Below are positions 8,176-17,278 of a DNA stretch of 64,000 nucleotides, in pieces. This DNA is from DAINPP01 sp963667315 (GTDB lineage Bacteria; Thermotogota; Thermotogae; MWEM01): assembly GCA_963667315.1 (NCBI GenBank), contig OY763325.1, positions 2,790,001 to 2,854,000 of the forward strand. Direction: 5' to 3'. The notes beneath the pieces are model-generated. The model was given only the letters and a program-made list of their open reading frames with translations. It was not told the DNA's origin and did not search any database. How positions within the stretch are numbered: the first letter of the stretch is position 1; each line of letters starts with the position of its first letter. Made by a program: the position numbers and the translations under genes.

Positions 8176-9021
8176 TTACATCCTTTCCCCGTTATTTATC
8201 TTTTTCATGTCCATCAAGGCCCTTTTTAAAGTGTATTTCGGTTTCCAATCGAATTCACGCATAAATTTATCGGTGTTCATGCTGTAAAGGGTTTCATCAG
8301 ATTGCATCTCCGGATGGTCGATCAGATTATCCTGATTGTCAAAAACGCTGTTGATTGTTTTGGCCAGTATCCTGTGAGAAATACAGAGATTTGCTCCGAT
8401 GTTGAAAACGCCTTTTTTTTCCGGATGATTGAGGGTGGTTTCGATTGCGGAAACCAAATCTTTGACATAGATATATTCCCGCTTTCCATTGCCGGAACCG
8501 TATAGTTCAAGCGGTAATTTTTCTCTTGCCCTTTGAATGAAAATATCCAGCATATACCCTTTTCTCTCACCGATTCCCATGACTTGCGGGATTCGTAACA
8601 TTTTTATGGCCATCTCATATTTTTGATTGTAATAGGTTCCGATTTCTTCCATCATCAATTTCGACAATCCGTAAAAATTGACGGGGTTTAACGGTGTTTT
8701 TTCCGTCCACGGTGTTGTGTCGTTTTGACCGTAAACGGCAATTGAAGAGGCAAGAACGATATTCTTTATCCCCGTTTTTTGACAGGCATACAAAAGGTTC
8801 TCGGTTATTTGAATATTAGGGAGATAGTCGTCAAACTTCGGCTCTTTAAGACGGACACCTGCAAGATGGACAACACAATTGCACTTTGCCAGTTGTTCGA
8901 TGAGCTGTTCTTTGGAATAGTCTGTGTTTTTTCTGGAAAGAATCAGGCAGGGCTCTTTGCCGGTTAACTGATCTTGTAAATAGTTTCCTATAAATCCCGT
9001 TCCACCTGTAACTGCGATCAC
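8176..9021 (-). CDS. NAD-dependent sugar epimerase/dehydratase (extended SDR)
   Basis: A 281-residue extended short-chain dehydrogenase. It begins with the Rossmann motif TGGTGFIGNYL, has CVVHLAG for the adenine ring, ASSIAVYG with the catalytic Ser, and YGLSK giving the Tyr-x-x-x-Lys pair. The size and sequence fit UDP- or GDP-sugar epimerases/reductases but not one recognisable subtype. It lies 4 bases ahead of the ATP-grasp gene, so the two are likely translated together. Confidence 0.8.
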   Translation of the reverse strand: MIAVTGGTGFIGNYLQDQLTGKEPCLILSRKNTDYSKEQLIEQLAKCNCVVHLAGVRLKEPKFDDYLPNIQITENLLYACQKTGIKNIVLASSIAVYGQNDTTPWTEKTPLNPVNFYGLSKLMMEEIGTYYNQKYEMAIKMLRIPQVMGIGERKGYMLDIFIQRAREKLPLELYGSGNGKREYIYVKDLVSAIETTLNHPEKKGVFNIGANLCISHRILAKTINSVFDNQDNLIDHPEMQSDETLYSMNTDKFMREFDWKPKYTLKRALMDMKKINNGERM

Positions 9022-9068
9022 GGTTTCATATTCCTTATGAGGGATAACATAATTCTTCTCCTAATTGA

Positions 9069-10229
9069 TTAATCTTTTGATAGAAAGAGGCGTGAAACAA
9101 CACTTTCCAAACGCTCTTCGCTGATTCTTTTGAGTTCTAAATAAGCCGTTGACGCATTTTTTGCCAATGCGGTGTAATCAGCGGCTGCCAATTTCCGGAT
9201 TAAGTCCTGGGGTGATTCACCTTCATGCCATAGTATTCCGCAATCATAGTGTTCCACAATTCGCTTCAGCGGGGGATTGGTTGTACAGACGACGGGCATA
9301 CCGAAACATAGAAATTCATACAGTTTCAACGGCGCGCATAGTCTGTGGTTTTCCTCGTTTTTTGAATAGAACAGAATGCCCCAACCGAAATTTCCTTCGC
9401 CGAGTATCGCCATCATTTCGCTATGCGATTTCAATCCGCCATAATACACATGGGTGTTTTTCAATTTGCTTAAAAAAGCCTCCCTGATTTTATCATTTCT
9501 AAAAGGTCCAAAGCAATCAATTGTGTAATTCGATTTGTTTTTTCCCAGTTCAATCATCTTTTCACAGTTTCTCAAAGGGGATATTGAACCGTTATAGATG
9601 AGTTTTTTTCTGTCTTTTACCGTGGCATTATCCGATGGATTACTGTTTGTCCCGCAAGACAGGTTATCTATAATCATACAGTCTTTTTTAAAATGTTTTT
9701 GCGTTATTTCGGCACGTTCAGGATTTGAAAGAATGAGCCAATCCATTTTTGAAAGTACTTTTTCCTTTTGTCTCAGATAGCCGTTCAGGGGTTTGTAAAA
9801 CAATGTGTAGAAAAAAGAGGTCTGCCGACCGGCATTTTCTGGATTTAAAGGGTTTAAGGTGAAAGGCAGTTCAAGTTGAAAGGCGATATTTTTTATTTTG
9901 GCTTTCGTTTTTGGGAAAGCGGCGAGTCCGCTGATATTGATGTGGATGACTATATCCCCGTCTTTCAGATGGGTTTTCAGATATTTCTTAGCAAAGGAAA
10001 TCTGTTCGAGATAATCTCCGATAATCTTCTGATAAATATGGATATAGCGCGTTCGATTCTTTTTTAATGTCGTTTCGTATCTTATGGTTTTAATCGGATG
10101 AACCGGTTCCTTTTCGGATAAAACGACGATATTATCATTTGTGTTGACCCGGACTATTTTATTCAACAATCTTTTGATCGGTGCCAATTCAGGGTTTCCG
10201 ATGGGAAAAGAGATGTAAACGGTACGCAT
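9069..10229 (-). CDS. Glycosyltransferase (GT-B fold, GT4-like)
   Basis: A 386-residue protein. The C-terminal half has the nucleotide-sugar binding pattern of GT4-like enzymes: LIYNGSISPLRN, then a strand-helix region ending with RLCAPLKLYEFLCFGMPVVCT, where the Glu of LYEFL is the usual sugar-nucleotide-contacting acid. The N-terminal half is divergent. It is probably a cytoplasmic enzyme of surface glycan assembly. It is the first gene of the minus-strand run ending with manC; AAAGGAGG precedes the ATG. Confidence 0.75.
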   Translation of the reverse strand: MRTVYISFPIGNPELAPIKRLLNKIVRVNTNDNIVVLSEKEPVHPIKTIRYETTLKKNRTRYIHIYQKIIGDYLEQISFAKKYLKTHLKDGDIVIHINISGLAAFPKTKAKIKNIAFQLELPFTLNPLNPENAGRQTSFFYTLFYKPLNGYLRQKEKVLSKMDWLILSNPERAEITQKHFKKDCMIIDNLSCGTNSNPSDNATVKDRKKLIYNGSISPLRNCEKMIELGKNKSNYTIDCFGPFRNDKIREAFLSKLKNTHVYYGGLKSHSEMMAILGEGNFGWGILFYSKNEENHRLCAPLKLYEFLCFGMPVVCTTNPPLKRIVEHYDCGILWHEGESPQDLIRKLAAADYTALAKNASTAYLELKRISEERLESVVSRLFLSKD

Positions 10230-10287
10230 AACGCCTCCTTTGGGAGTAGACTTATAACATTTTAACCATTGATAGCGTAACCAAACA

Positions 10288-10296
10288 ATTATATCA
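10288..10296 (-). promoter_or_regulatory. Extended -10 promoter for the 10229-6148 operon
   Basis: TGATATAAT on the minus strand, about 60 bases before the ATG at 10229. There is no good -35. It is divergent from the promoter at 10388. Confidence 0.65.
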
Positions 10297-10387
10297 CTTT
10301 TTAATGGTTTTAATATTTTTCAATATCGAAGTCTGCATGATATGCATTCAGATTTTCTTGAAAGATAGTAGCCTGTTTGATAAATAA

Positions 10388-10396
10388 TGTTATAAT
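10388..10396 (+). promoter_or_regulatory. Extended -10 promoter for the 10437 gene
   Basis: TGTTATAAT. Transcription would begin near 10403, downstream of the ATG at 10377, which argues that the gene starts at the TTG at 10437 instead. Confidence 0.65.
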
Positions 10397-10436
10397 AAGC
10401 GGAATTTATACGCATGAAAATATATGGAGTGAGAGC

Positions 10437-11564
10437 TTGAAAAAAAAGAAGATACTTTTCGATTGCAGTACCTGTCATGTTTGTCACGATTCAATCCTGA
10501 TTGAAATACTGAGCAGTGAATATGATGTCCTGTTGTTGACAACGGAAAAGAAAAAGAAAATACTTCAACAGCAGTTTAGCGATATAAGCATAAAATATTT
10601 TGTGAAGGATGAATACAGTGGCCCATCCAGATTCAGGAATCTGAACAGGGGTTATCGCAATGCGTTAACCATGAAGAAGATTATTGATGCGGAAAAGCCC
10701 GAGTTTGTTCTGATCAATTCGATATTTGACAACAGTTATATCGGATTCTTAGGTTTTTTAAGGGTTAAGATTCCCGTGATACTGTTCCTTCATGATATTC
10801 ATGCCTGGAGCTTTGTCCGAGACTATCCGATCGGAAGATTGAAGTTGCTTGCGAGAAAGCGTTTGCTGAAAAAAACACAGGCTGTTTTCTTTACCAGTGA
10901 TTATCTGCTGGATAAAAAGAATAACGCGATAGAGAACAGAATGTACGTTTTTCCCTTCAGACTGTCTGAATCAGAGGATATCGAAAAGCGAAAAGAATAC
11001 TTAAAAGAGAATAAGAGACCGACCTTTGTCATTCCCGGTGCCGTATCAAAAGTGACCAGAGATTATTCATGGGTTTTTGAGATGCTGAAGGGAATAAATT
11101 ATGATTTTGAGTTGATCTTATTGGGGAGAGTTGATGATCCGTCGATCGTTGAAGAGGCTAAGTTGAAATTAGGCGATAAGGTGAGATATTTTACCGGATA
11201 CATCGAAGAGTCGGCATACAAAAAACTGCTTCTCAAATCCCATGCGATTATCGGGAATTGCAGTGAAACACTACCTTATGGAAAATATAAAAGTTCCGGG
11301 GTGGAATTTGACGGTCCGGCTAATGCGATACCCGTCATTCTAAAAAGGGAGACCCTGTCAAACTGTAATCATGGGTTGTTTATCAGGTTTGATGATATGA
11401 GGGGCTTTGAAAGGGAATTGGGGGAACTGGTTAAGCATGTCAACGAAGGCACCTATGATCGGGCATATTTAAAACCGGCGATCCTGGAGTCGGCATACTT
11501 TTCCAAAGAAAAATGGCAGGGAAAGTTATTTAATATATTAAGGGAATTAGGGGGGAGAAAATGA
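10437..11564 (+). CDS. Glycosyltransferase-like protein (GT-B fold)
   Basis: About 375 residues. The C-terminal half shows a weak GT4/GT1-like pattern: FVIPGAVSKVTRDYSWVF, ELILLGRVDDPSIVEE, VRYFTGYIEESAYKKLLLKSHAIIG and EFDGPANAIPVI. The start is placed at TTG 10437 because GGAG lies 7 bases upstream and a promoter at 10388-10396 puts the RNA start after the first ATG; the protein then begins with a Lys-rich KKKKILFD. Its stop overlaps the start of the next gene by four bases. The donor and acceptor are unknown. Confidence 0.65.
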   Translation: MKKKKILFDCSTCHVCHDSILIEILSSEYDVLLLTTEKKKKILQQQFSDISIKYFVKDEYSGPSRFRNLNRGYRNALTMKKIIDAEKPEFVLINSIFDNSYIGFLGFLRVKIPVILFLHDIHAWSFVRDYPIGRLKLLARKRLLKKTQAVFFTSDYLLDKKNNAIENRMYVFPFRLSESEDIEKRKEYLKENKRPTFVIPGAVSKVTRDYSWVFEMLKGINYDFELILLGRVDDPSIVEEAKLKLGDKVRYFTGYIEESAYKKLLLKSHAIIGNCSETLPYGKYKSSGVEFDGPANAIPVILKRETLSNCNHGLFIRFDDMRGFERELGELVKHVNEGTYDRAYLKPAILESAYFSKEKWQGKLFNILRELGGRK

Positions 11565-12523
11565 AACAGGCGTTAGTTTGCGGAGCGGGCGGTTTTATCG
11601 GCAGTCATTTGGTTAAACGGTTGAAAACAGAAGGGTTTTGGGTTCGGGGTGTCGATCTTAAATATCCCAGATTTTCGGAGACCCCGGCGGATGATTTTCT
11701 GATTGGCGATCTTCGGGATCCGTTGGTTTGTCGGGAAATCGTTGACAGAAGCTTTGATGAAGTGTATCAGCTGGCAGCAGATATGGGCGGTGCAGGGTAT
11801 CTCTTTACCGGTGAAAATGATGCCGATGTCATGCATAATTCGGCTTTGATCAATTTAAATATGTCGAAGGCTTGTTGGAGCCGTAATGTCAAAAAGGTGT
11901 TTTATTCATCTTCCGCCTGTATATATCCGCTGTACAATCAGTTGAATCCGGAAGATCCAAAGACATCTGAGGACTCCGCCTATCCGGCGAATCCGGATAG
12001 TGAATATGGCTGGGAGAAATTATTCAGTGAAAGGCTTTATTTTGCATTTTCCAGAAATTACAATTTAAATGTGAAGGTTGCCCGATTCCATAATATATAC
12101 GGACCGGAGGGCTCTTGGAATGACGGTAAGGAAAAAGCCCCTGCGGCATTCTGCAGGAAGATTGCCATGGCTCGTGAGGGAGATGCGATTGAGATGTGGG
12201 GAGATGGAGAACAGAGCCGTTCTTTCCTGTATATCGATGAATGTCTGGAAGGCATTCGCAGACTCATGGATTCTGATTTTCAGGGTCCGGTAAACATAGG
12301 GTCGGAAGAGATGGTAACGATCAATGGATTGGCGGAGTTGATCATGACTATTGCCGGAAAAAATCTGAAGATCAAGCATATCGAAGGGCCTCAGGGTGTG
12401 AGGGGCAGAAACAGCGATAATCGATTAATTGTCGAAAAACTCAACTGGAAACCCGATTATTCACTGCGAAAAGGTCTGGAAAAGACGTATCAATGGGTAC
12501 TATCACAGGTTAAAGGCGAATAA
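11561..12523 (+). CDS. GDP-mannose 3,5-epimerase-like enzyme
   Basis: A 320-residue extended SDR. It carries a long list of blocks typical of GDP-mannose 3,5-epimerase: GAGGFIGSHL (8-17), LAADMGG (71-77), SSACIYP (117-123), Y149/K153, RFHNIYGPEGSW, EKAPAAFCRK (191-200), EMWGDGEQSRSF and GVRGRNSDN. C120 and K192 line up with the acid/base pair described for the plant enzyme. It would turn GDP-mannose into GDP-L-galactose (and GDP-L-gulose). The GDP-mannose source, manC, is in the divergent operon. It is the second gene of a two-gene unit that ends at a terminator. Confidence 0.85.
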   Translation: MKQALVCGAGGFIGSHLVKRLKTEGFWVRGVDLKYPRFSETPADDFLIGDLRDPLVCREIVDRSFDEVYQLAADMGGAGYLFTGENDADVMHNSALINLNMSKACWSRNVKKVFYSSSACIYPLYNQLNPEDPKTSEDSAYPANPDSEYGWEKLFSERLYFAFSRNYNLNVKVARFHNIYGPEGSWNDGKEKAPAAFCRKIAMAREGDAIEMWGDGEQSRSFLYIDECLEGIRRLMDSDFQGPVNIGSEEMVTINGLAELIMTIAGKNLKIKHIEGPQGVRGRNSDNRLIVEKLNWKPDYSLRKGLEKTYQWVLSQVKGE

Positions 12524-12550
12524 AAGGAATAGAAACTTTTGAAATATAGC

Positions 12551-12577
12551 CCCCCTTCGTCGATGCGACGGAGGGGG
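12551..12577. terminator. Bidirectional terminator between convergent genes
   Basis: An 11-bp stem (CCCCCTTCGTC with GACGGAGGGGG, one G-T pair) and 5-base loop, followed by an AT-rich stretch on both sides. It lies between genes ending at 12523 (plus) and 12609 (minus). Confidence 0.75.
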
Positions 12578-12608
12578 TCATATAAAATGTTTTATTTTCT
12601 TCTTCGGA

Positions 12609-13709
12609 TTATATCGTATGACTTGTGATGCAATATCCCACCTTTTCAAAATGACCGTTAAGCGTTCTGATCCTTTCACCGTCGTGATAGTACCACTCGG
12701 TATGGGTGTTGTCCTGGATTTTGAAATTATGTTTATTCATGATCCTTTCGGGACGATCGCAGAAAAATTCAAGCGTGTATTTTTTTAACGGTTTGTGATG
12801 CGGTTTTAAATCGGGAGCTTCCCCGAGCAGATGATTGACCGTACAGCGCAGCAAATTAATTCCCGTCAGCTTTTCGATGACACGCCAGATATGGCAGCCG
12901 TCAAACCGTGGCGTCACTTCCAGTAGCTTTGGAGCGTTTCTATGAAATTTTATCTGAAAATAAACCGGGCCGTTTTGGATGCCCAACCTGTTGACGGCTG
13001 TTTGGACAATTCCGGATACTTTTTGATTCCCCTCATAGTTTGATGGAAACAGATGTTTGTGAATAATCCCGCCGGGATAATTCTTCCATGAAATTCTGTC
13101 GGATATCAGAAAGAATCTTATGTCACCCTCAACGATATATACGTTGACGGAAATTTCATCGCCTTCGAGATAGTCTTCAGCTATCAATCGCCCGGTTTTT
13201 GAAAAATTCAGAGATTCACTGACCCGCCGGAAAAAATCCTCTTCGTTGTTGATCAGGAAAACGCCGCGTTGCCCCTGACTGTCAACCGGTTTGATGATGA
13301 ACGGGAATTTCAGGGGAACTTGGGTACAGTCCTTGTCGATGAGCGTATAATTGATATTGCCTGTGAAATCCGCTCCGAAAAATTCCCGCATCCTGTCTTT
13401 TCGATTGCAGATGGTGGTTGTCTTTTCGTCGATAAAGCAAGGCAGATTTAACCGGTTGCTGACAAAAGTCACCGTCGGCATTGCAACATCAGAGCCAACG
13501 GAGTAAATGAGATCGATCCCCTTTTTTTTGACAAAATCAAGGACATCAGTCTTTTTCGTTATATCGATCAGTTCGAATTCATCCACGAATGCCTGATCTT
13601 TGTCGATGGGTCTGTTGCTGCAGGCGAATATATAAAAACCCATTTTTTTACATTCTTTTATCAAATCCATCTGAACATTACTCGTTCCCAGAATCAGTAT
13701 TTTTTTCAA
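12609..13709 (-). CDS. ATP-grasp ligase (carboxylate-amine ligase type)
   Basis: A 366-residue protein with an N-terminal Rossmann-like preATP-grasp domain (KKILILGTSNVQMDLIKECK; IDLIYSVGSDVAMPTV), a central ATP-grasp domain (FPFIIKPVDSQGQRGVFLI, about residues 134-152; LIAEDYLEGDEISVNVYIV) and the metal-binding KLLEVTPRFDG near 265. This layout is that of carbamoyl-phosphate-synthase-like amino-acid ligases. It shares clear blocks with the ATP-grasp protein at 19525 (VGSD/VASD-AVPTV, KPVD-GxRGV). It lies 15 bases after the flippase gene. It probably adds an amino acid or similar group to a glycan precursor; the substrate is not predictable. Confidence 0.78.
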   Translation of the reverse strand: MKKILILGTSNVQMDLIKECKKMGFYIFACSNRPIDKDQAFVDEFELIDITKKTDVLDFVKKKGIDLIYSVGSDVAMPTVTFVSNRLNLPCFIDEKTTTICNRKDRMREFFGADFTGNINYTLIDKDCTQVPLKFPFIIKPVDSQGQRGVFLINNEEDFFRRVSESLNFSKTGRLIAEDYLEGDEISVNVYIVEGDIRFFLISDRISWKNYPGGIIHKHLFPSNYEGNQKVSGIVQTAVNRLGIQNGPVYFQIKFHRNAPKLLEVTPRFDGCHIWRVIEKLTGINLLRCTVNHLLGEAPDLKPHHKPLKKYTLEFFCDRPERIMNKHNFKIQDNTHTEWYYHDGERIRTLNGHFEKVGYCITSHTI

Positions 13710-13724
13710 CAGAAAACGCCTCGA

Positions 13725-15278
13725 TCAATTTTTTGCTCTTTTTGATTTTAACAGCATTAACATTTTGTTCATAATTTGTAACAAGATCTTGCGGTTAAAC
13801 AGTATAAATGTGAGTGCGAAGACAAGATTCACAACGATCAACCAGACGATGTGGTTCATATGCGATTCAAGAAGCTTTGACACTATAATTATAGGAATGG
13901 TTACCAGGCAAAGCACTGCTATCCTTTTTTTGTTTAAAAATCTGATTTTAAATGTTCTGGACAGATACACATACAGGATGGTGCTGCTGAAAATATTGAC
14001 CAGTGAAGAGCTTAAGGCGATTCCCATTAACCCAAATCTTTCGATAAGCAGGCTGTTGAAGAGAAAATTCAATCCCACACTCATGGCAGACATGAAAAAC
14101 GTAATATGCGTTTTCTTATAGGCTGTCATCGTATTCAACAGCAGATTATAGAAAGGTGCCAGGATGAGGATGAGTGAATAGCCGAGAAAAGCGGAACTGA
14201 CCAGTGATGTTGAGTCTGAGGTGAAAGCACCGCGCTGCAGCAACAGTGAAATCAACGGTTGGGCAACGATGATGAGCCAGGCGGTGAGCGGGATCAAAAA
14301 GTTGAAAAGGTCTGTGCTTGTCTTATTCAGACGGAAAACGAGTGATTTCATATCCTTTTTGGCACTTGTTTCAGATAATTCGGTGAATACCGTCGTCATT
14401 AAACTGGTGATGATCAACGAGGTGATCATCGCCCGAATTGTTTGGGCAAATCTCATGGATGAAATACTTCCCGGGGGTAATGCAGAGGCAAAAGCCTTGT
14501 CGACGATGTTGTTGATAACGGACAGACTGGCTGAGAACATCAGCGGTGCCGCCAGGAAGAGTGTTCTTCTGATATGAGCTGCCGAATTGCTTTTGAACAG
14601 TGTTCGGAAATTTAATTTTTTTCGAACGAAAATAAAAAGCATAAGATCCATCGCCAGAGTACCGCTGATAAATGCCAGCAAATAACTGCTTTCGCTGAAA
14701 AAAGGTGCGAAACAGATGATCACCGGAATTGCAACGATATTATAGAGCAGCTGCGTGATGGAATAAGCCATGTAAATTTTTTCCGCCTTGAGGATGGACG
14801 TCAAGAGAATATTCAAACCGTTTATCAGGGGCAGGATCCCGACAAATTTTAATTTACTGATGGCGTATGCCATTTCCCGGTCTCCGAATTTGGGGGCAAA
14901 CAGCTTGATGAAAAAGTCCGGGAACAATACGAGAAAAAAACCGAAGATGATTAAGAGAAAAGAGGATAGAAAGATGGTCTGTGTCGTGTATTGTCTGAGG
15001 AGCACCGGATCTTTTTTACTTTTGATATCGATATAGATGGGGATCATCATCGTTGCCATCGCCGATGATATGATACCGCTGATCTGAAGTGCCGGATCCA
15101 TTGCGATGATCAGGGCATCCAAACGCCAGCTCGTTCCAAACTGCGCAGCGAGGACCATTTCCCTGACAAAGCCGAGAAACTTGGATATGAGCGTGAAGAA
15201 CATGATCGAAAGTGTTCCGGTTGCAACCGTTTGTGGTCTTATTAGCATTGTTTTTAATGCATCCAATCGTTTTGGCAA
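13725..15278 (-). CDS. MurJ/MviN-type lipid-linked precursor flippase
   Basis: A 517-residue integral membrane protein with roughly 14 hydrophobic segments. The N-terminus KFLGFVREMVLAAQFGTSW...DALIIAM is the hallmark of MurJ-family flippases, including the Arg of the FVRE segment in the transport cavity. MurJ normally moves lipid II, but second copies in polysaccharide clusters can move other undecaprenyl-linked units. Because it is co-transcribed with an ATP-grasp ligase amid glycan genes, either role is possible. The window also holds a Wzx-type flippase at 47.1 kb. Confidence 0.85.
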   Translation of the reverse strand: MPKRLDALKTMLIRPQTVATGTLSIMFFTLISKFLGFVREMVLAAQFGTSWRLDALIIAMDPALQISGIISSAMATMMIPIYIDIKSKKDPVLLRQYTTQTIFLSSFLLIIFGFFLVLFPDFFIKLFAPKFGDREMAYAISKLKFVGILPLINGLNILLTSILKAEKIYMAYSITQLLYNIVAIPVIICFAPFFSESSYLLAFISGTLAMDLMLFIFVRKKLNFRTLFKSNSAAHIRRTLFLAAPLMFSASLSVINNIVDKAFASALPPGSISSMRFAQTIRAMITSLIITSLMTTVFTELSETSAKKDMKSLVFRLNKTSTDLFNFLIPLTAWLIIVAQPLISLLLQRGAFTSDSTSLVSSAFLGYSLILILAPFYNLLLNTMTAYKKTHITFFMSAMSVGLNFLFNSLLIERFGLMGIALSSSLVNIFSSTILYVYLSRTFKIRFLNKKRIAVLCLVTIPIIIVSKLLESHMNHIVWLIVVNLVFALTFILFNRKILLQIMNKMLMLLKSKRAKN

Positions 15279-15312
15279 ATTTGTGTGCCCCCCATTGTTT
15301 TCTCTTCAGGCA

Positions 15313-15321
15313 ATTATATCA
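15313..15321 (-). promoter_or_regulatory. Extended -10 promoter for the flippase operon
   Basis: TGATATAAT on the minus strand, 35-43 bases before the ATG at 15278. It is back to back with the plus-strand promoter at 15342. Confidence 0.6.
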
Positions 15322-15341
15322 GGTTTTGTGCGATTCAAACA

Positions 15342-15350
15342 TGATATAAT
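15342..15350 (+). promoter_or_regulatory. Extended -10 promoter for the wecF-rmlA-wecE operon
   Basis: TGATATAAT. The predicted RNA start is near 15357, so the leader is very short and the first TTG at 15360 would be almost at the 5' end. Confidence 0.6.
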
Positions 15351-15380
15351 CATCTTGCGTTGGGGGTGTTTTCAAAGGTT

Positions 15381-16391
15381 ATGAATAGGAATCTACATAT
15401 TATCGATAAAAAAAGTGTTTATGGGAGTCAATATATAAACTTTCTTAAATCTTTAGACTTTGATTGTATAAACGACTACTATGATTTGAGTCAGGGATTT
15501 GGGTTCGGAAAATACAGAGAATTGAGAAAAAAAATAAGTCAATATGATAGAGTGTTTCTTCATGGTCTTGATCATAGAATTGTCATTTTTTTGTTTTTTC
15601 ATCAGCCTTTGGCTAAGAAATGCAATTGGGTCACATGGGGGGCGGATGTTTATTATTTTAAAATGAGAAAAAAGACGATACGGCATGATATTTTCGAAAT
15701 GATGCGAAAAAGGGTCATCCTGAAATTGAAGGAAATCAACAGTTTATACCCGGAGCTATACAGTTTGTTGGAAAAAGTTTATAAGACAAAAGCGGGATAC
15801 AGAAAATCATTCTATCCGGTAAAAAAGTTTGCTGTTGATCCATCAGAAGTTCCAGAGAATTTGAAAACCGAAGAGAAAAAGATTATGGTGGGGAATTCGG
15901 GTGATCCGGCGAACAATCATCAACAGATATTTGAGGCTCTCAGACATTTAAAGGGTGAAAAGATAAGGATCTATTGCCCGTTATCCTATGGGAAGTTGGA
16001 TTATATAGAACAGGTTGAAAAAAAGGGGAAAGAGATTTTTCAGGAGAAATTTGTTTCGTTAAGGACGACGCTTCCTTTTGAGGAATATGTGGCACTTTTA
16101 ACAAAGATTGATATCGGAATCTATAATCACAAAAGAGCTCAGGCAATGGGGAATATTCGTTTGCTGATACATCTTCAAAAGAAGTTGTTTATCAGAAACG
16201 ATATCGTGACATGGCGGTTTTTTGAGGAGATCGGTGTTCAGGTTTATGATGTTGATGTAATTAAAAATATGTCATTGGACGAATTGTTTGAAAATCCGAA
16301 AGAGATAGCCGAAAAAAATCAACAGATATTGGCTGAAGCCTTCTCAGATGAGCGTTGTGCAGAACTCTGGAAAGACATTCTGGAAAATTAA
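15381..16391 (+). CDS. wecF: dTDP-Fuc4NAc transferase-like glycosyltransferase (WecF/GT56 family)
   Basis: About 336 residues. Two blocks match the GT56 family: WVTWGADVYY (about residues 83-92) and MVGNSGDPANNH (169-180), the latter being the nucleotide-sugar binding motif of E. coli WecF. The C-terminal LPFEEYVALLTKIDIGIY also fits. In enterobacteria this enzyme adds 4-acetamido-4,6-dideoxy-galactose from dTDP to a lipid-linked disaccharide. The donor-making genes rmlA and wecE follow directly and rmlB is in the same operon. The start at 15381 is preferred to the TTG at 15360, which lies at the predicted RNA 5' end. Confidence 0.82.
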   Translation: MNRNLHIIDKKSVYGSQYINFLKSLDFDCINDYYDLSQGFGFGKYRELRKKISQYDRVFLHGLDHRIVIFLFFHQPLAKKCNWVTWGADVYYFKMRKKTIRHDIFEMMRKRVILKLKEINSLYPELYSLLEKVYKTKAGYRKSFYPVKKFAVDPSEVPENLKTEEKKIMVGNSGDPANNHQQIFEALRHLKGEKIRIYCPLSYGKLDYIEQVEKKGKEIFQEKFVSLRTTLPFEEYVALLTKIDIGIYNHKRAQAMGNIRLLIHLQKKLFIRNDIVTWRFFEEIGVQVYDVDVIKNMSLDELFENPKEIAEKNQQILAEAFSDERCAELWKDILEN

Positions 16392-16405
16392 ACGGGGAGT
16401 GTAGC

Positions 16406-17278
16406 GTGAAAGGCATAATATTAGCAGGTGGAAAAGGAACAAGATTGTATCCGATAACTAAATCGATCAGTAAGCAATTGATTCCGATCTATGACAAACC
16501 GATGATCTATTATCCGTTGTCCGTATTGATGCTGGCAGGGATAAGAGAGGTTTTAGTCATTTCAAATTCGGAATATATCGCTTCTTATGAGAATCTACTG
16601 GGATCCGGTGAGTCACTTGGGATAAAGATTGATTACCAGGTACAGGATAAACCAAAAGGGATAGCTGATGCCTTCAATGTGGGAGAGGCCTTCATTGAAA
16701 AGGAAAATGTCTGTCTGATCCTTGGTGATAATGTATTTTATGGGACTGGGTTTTCACCGTTACTCAGGAATGCCAGTCAAATCAAAAATGGAGCTGTGAT
16801 TTTCGGTTATTACGTGCCCGATCCTGAATCATTTGGTGTTGTTGAGTTTGATTCGGAAAACAGGGCCATCTCACTTGAAGAAAAACCGGAAAGCCCAAGA
16901 TCCCATTATGCGATTCCGGGATTGTATTTTTATGACAATACCGTTGTTGAAAAGGTAAAAAATTTGAAGCCGTCTTCAAGAGGCGAATTGGAGATAACGG
17001 ATCTGAACCGGGTGTATCTTGAGGAACGGAGCTTACATGTAAAAAAACTTGGAAGAGGTTTTGCGTGGCTTGATACAGGGACTTACGACGGTCTCGCCAA
17101 TGCCGCTGATTTTGTTAAAACGATACAGAAGAGAACGGGTTTATCCGTTGCCTGTATCGAAGAAATCGCCTATAACAACGGTTGGATAAGCCAAGAGCGG
17201 CTTCTGAAAACAGCTGAAGACTATATACAGACAGATTATGGCCGCTATTTGAAAGCGTTGGCAAAAGAGGGGAAATGA
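16406..17278 (+). CDS. rmlA: Glucose-1-phosphate thymidylyltransferase (copy 1)
   Basis: 290 residues, the normal RmlA length. It makes dTDP-glucose from glucose-1-P and dTTP. Visible motifs: LAGGKGTRLYPIT (5-17), SKQLIPIYDKPMIYYPLS, LGDNVFYG and the sugar-binding LEEKP with later GRGFAWLDTGT. The start is the GTG at 16406, with GGGGAG seven bases upstream; the reading frame is open earlier but that overlaps the preceding gene. Its stop overlaps the wecE start (TGATG). A second copy is at 42472, with similar length and motifs but clear sequence divergence. Confidence 0.94.
   Translation: MKGIILAGGKGTRLYPITKSISKQLIPIYDKPMIYYPLSVLMLAGIREVLVISNSEYIASYENLLGSGESLGIKIDYQVQDKPKGIADAFNVGEAFIEKENVCLILGDNVFYGTGFSPLLRNASQIKNGAVIFGYYVPDPESFGVVEFDSENRAISLEEKPESPRSHYAIPGLYFYDNTVVEKVKNLKPSSRGELEITDLNRVYLEERSLHVKKLGRGFAWLDTGTYDGLANAADFVKTIQKRTGLSVACIEEIAYNNGWISQERLLKTAEDYIQTDYGRYLKALAKEGK

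Noticed and set aside
10377..10436. ATG start at 10377 for the glycosyltransferase
   Set aside because: An extended -10 promoter at 10388-10396 lies inside this stretch, and there is no ribosome site before 10377; TTG 10437 has one.
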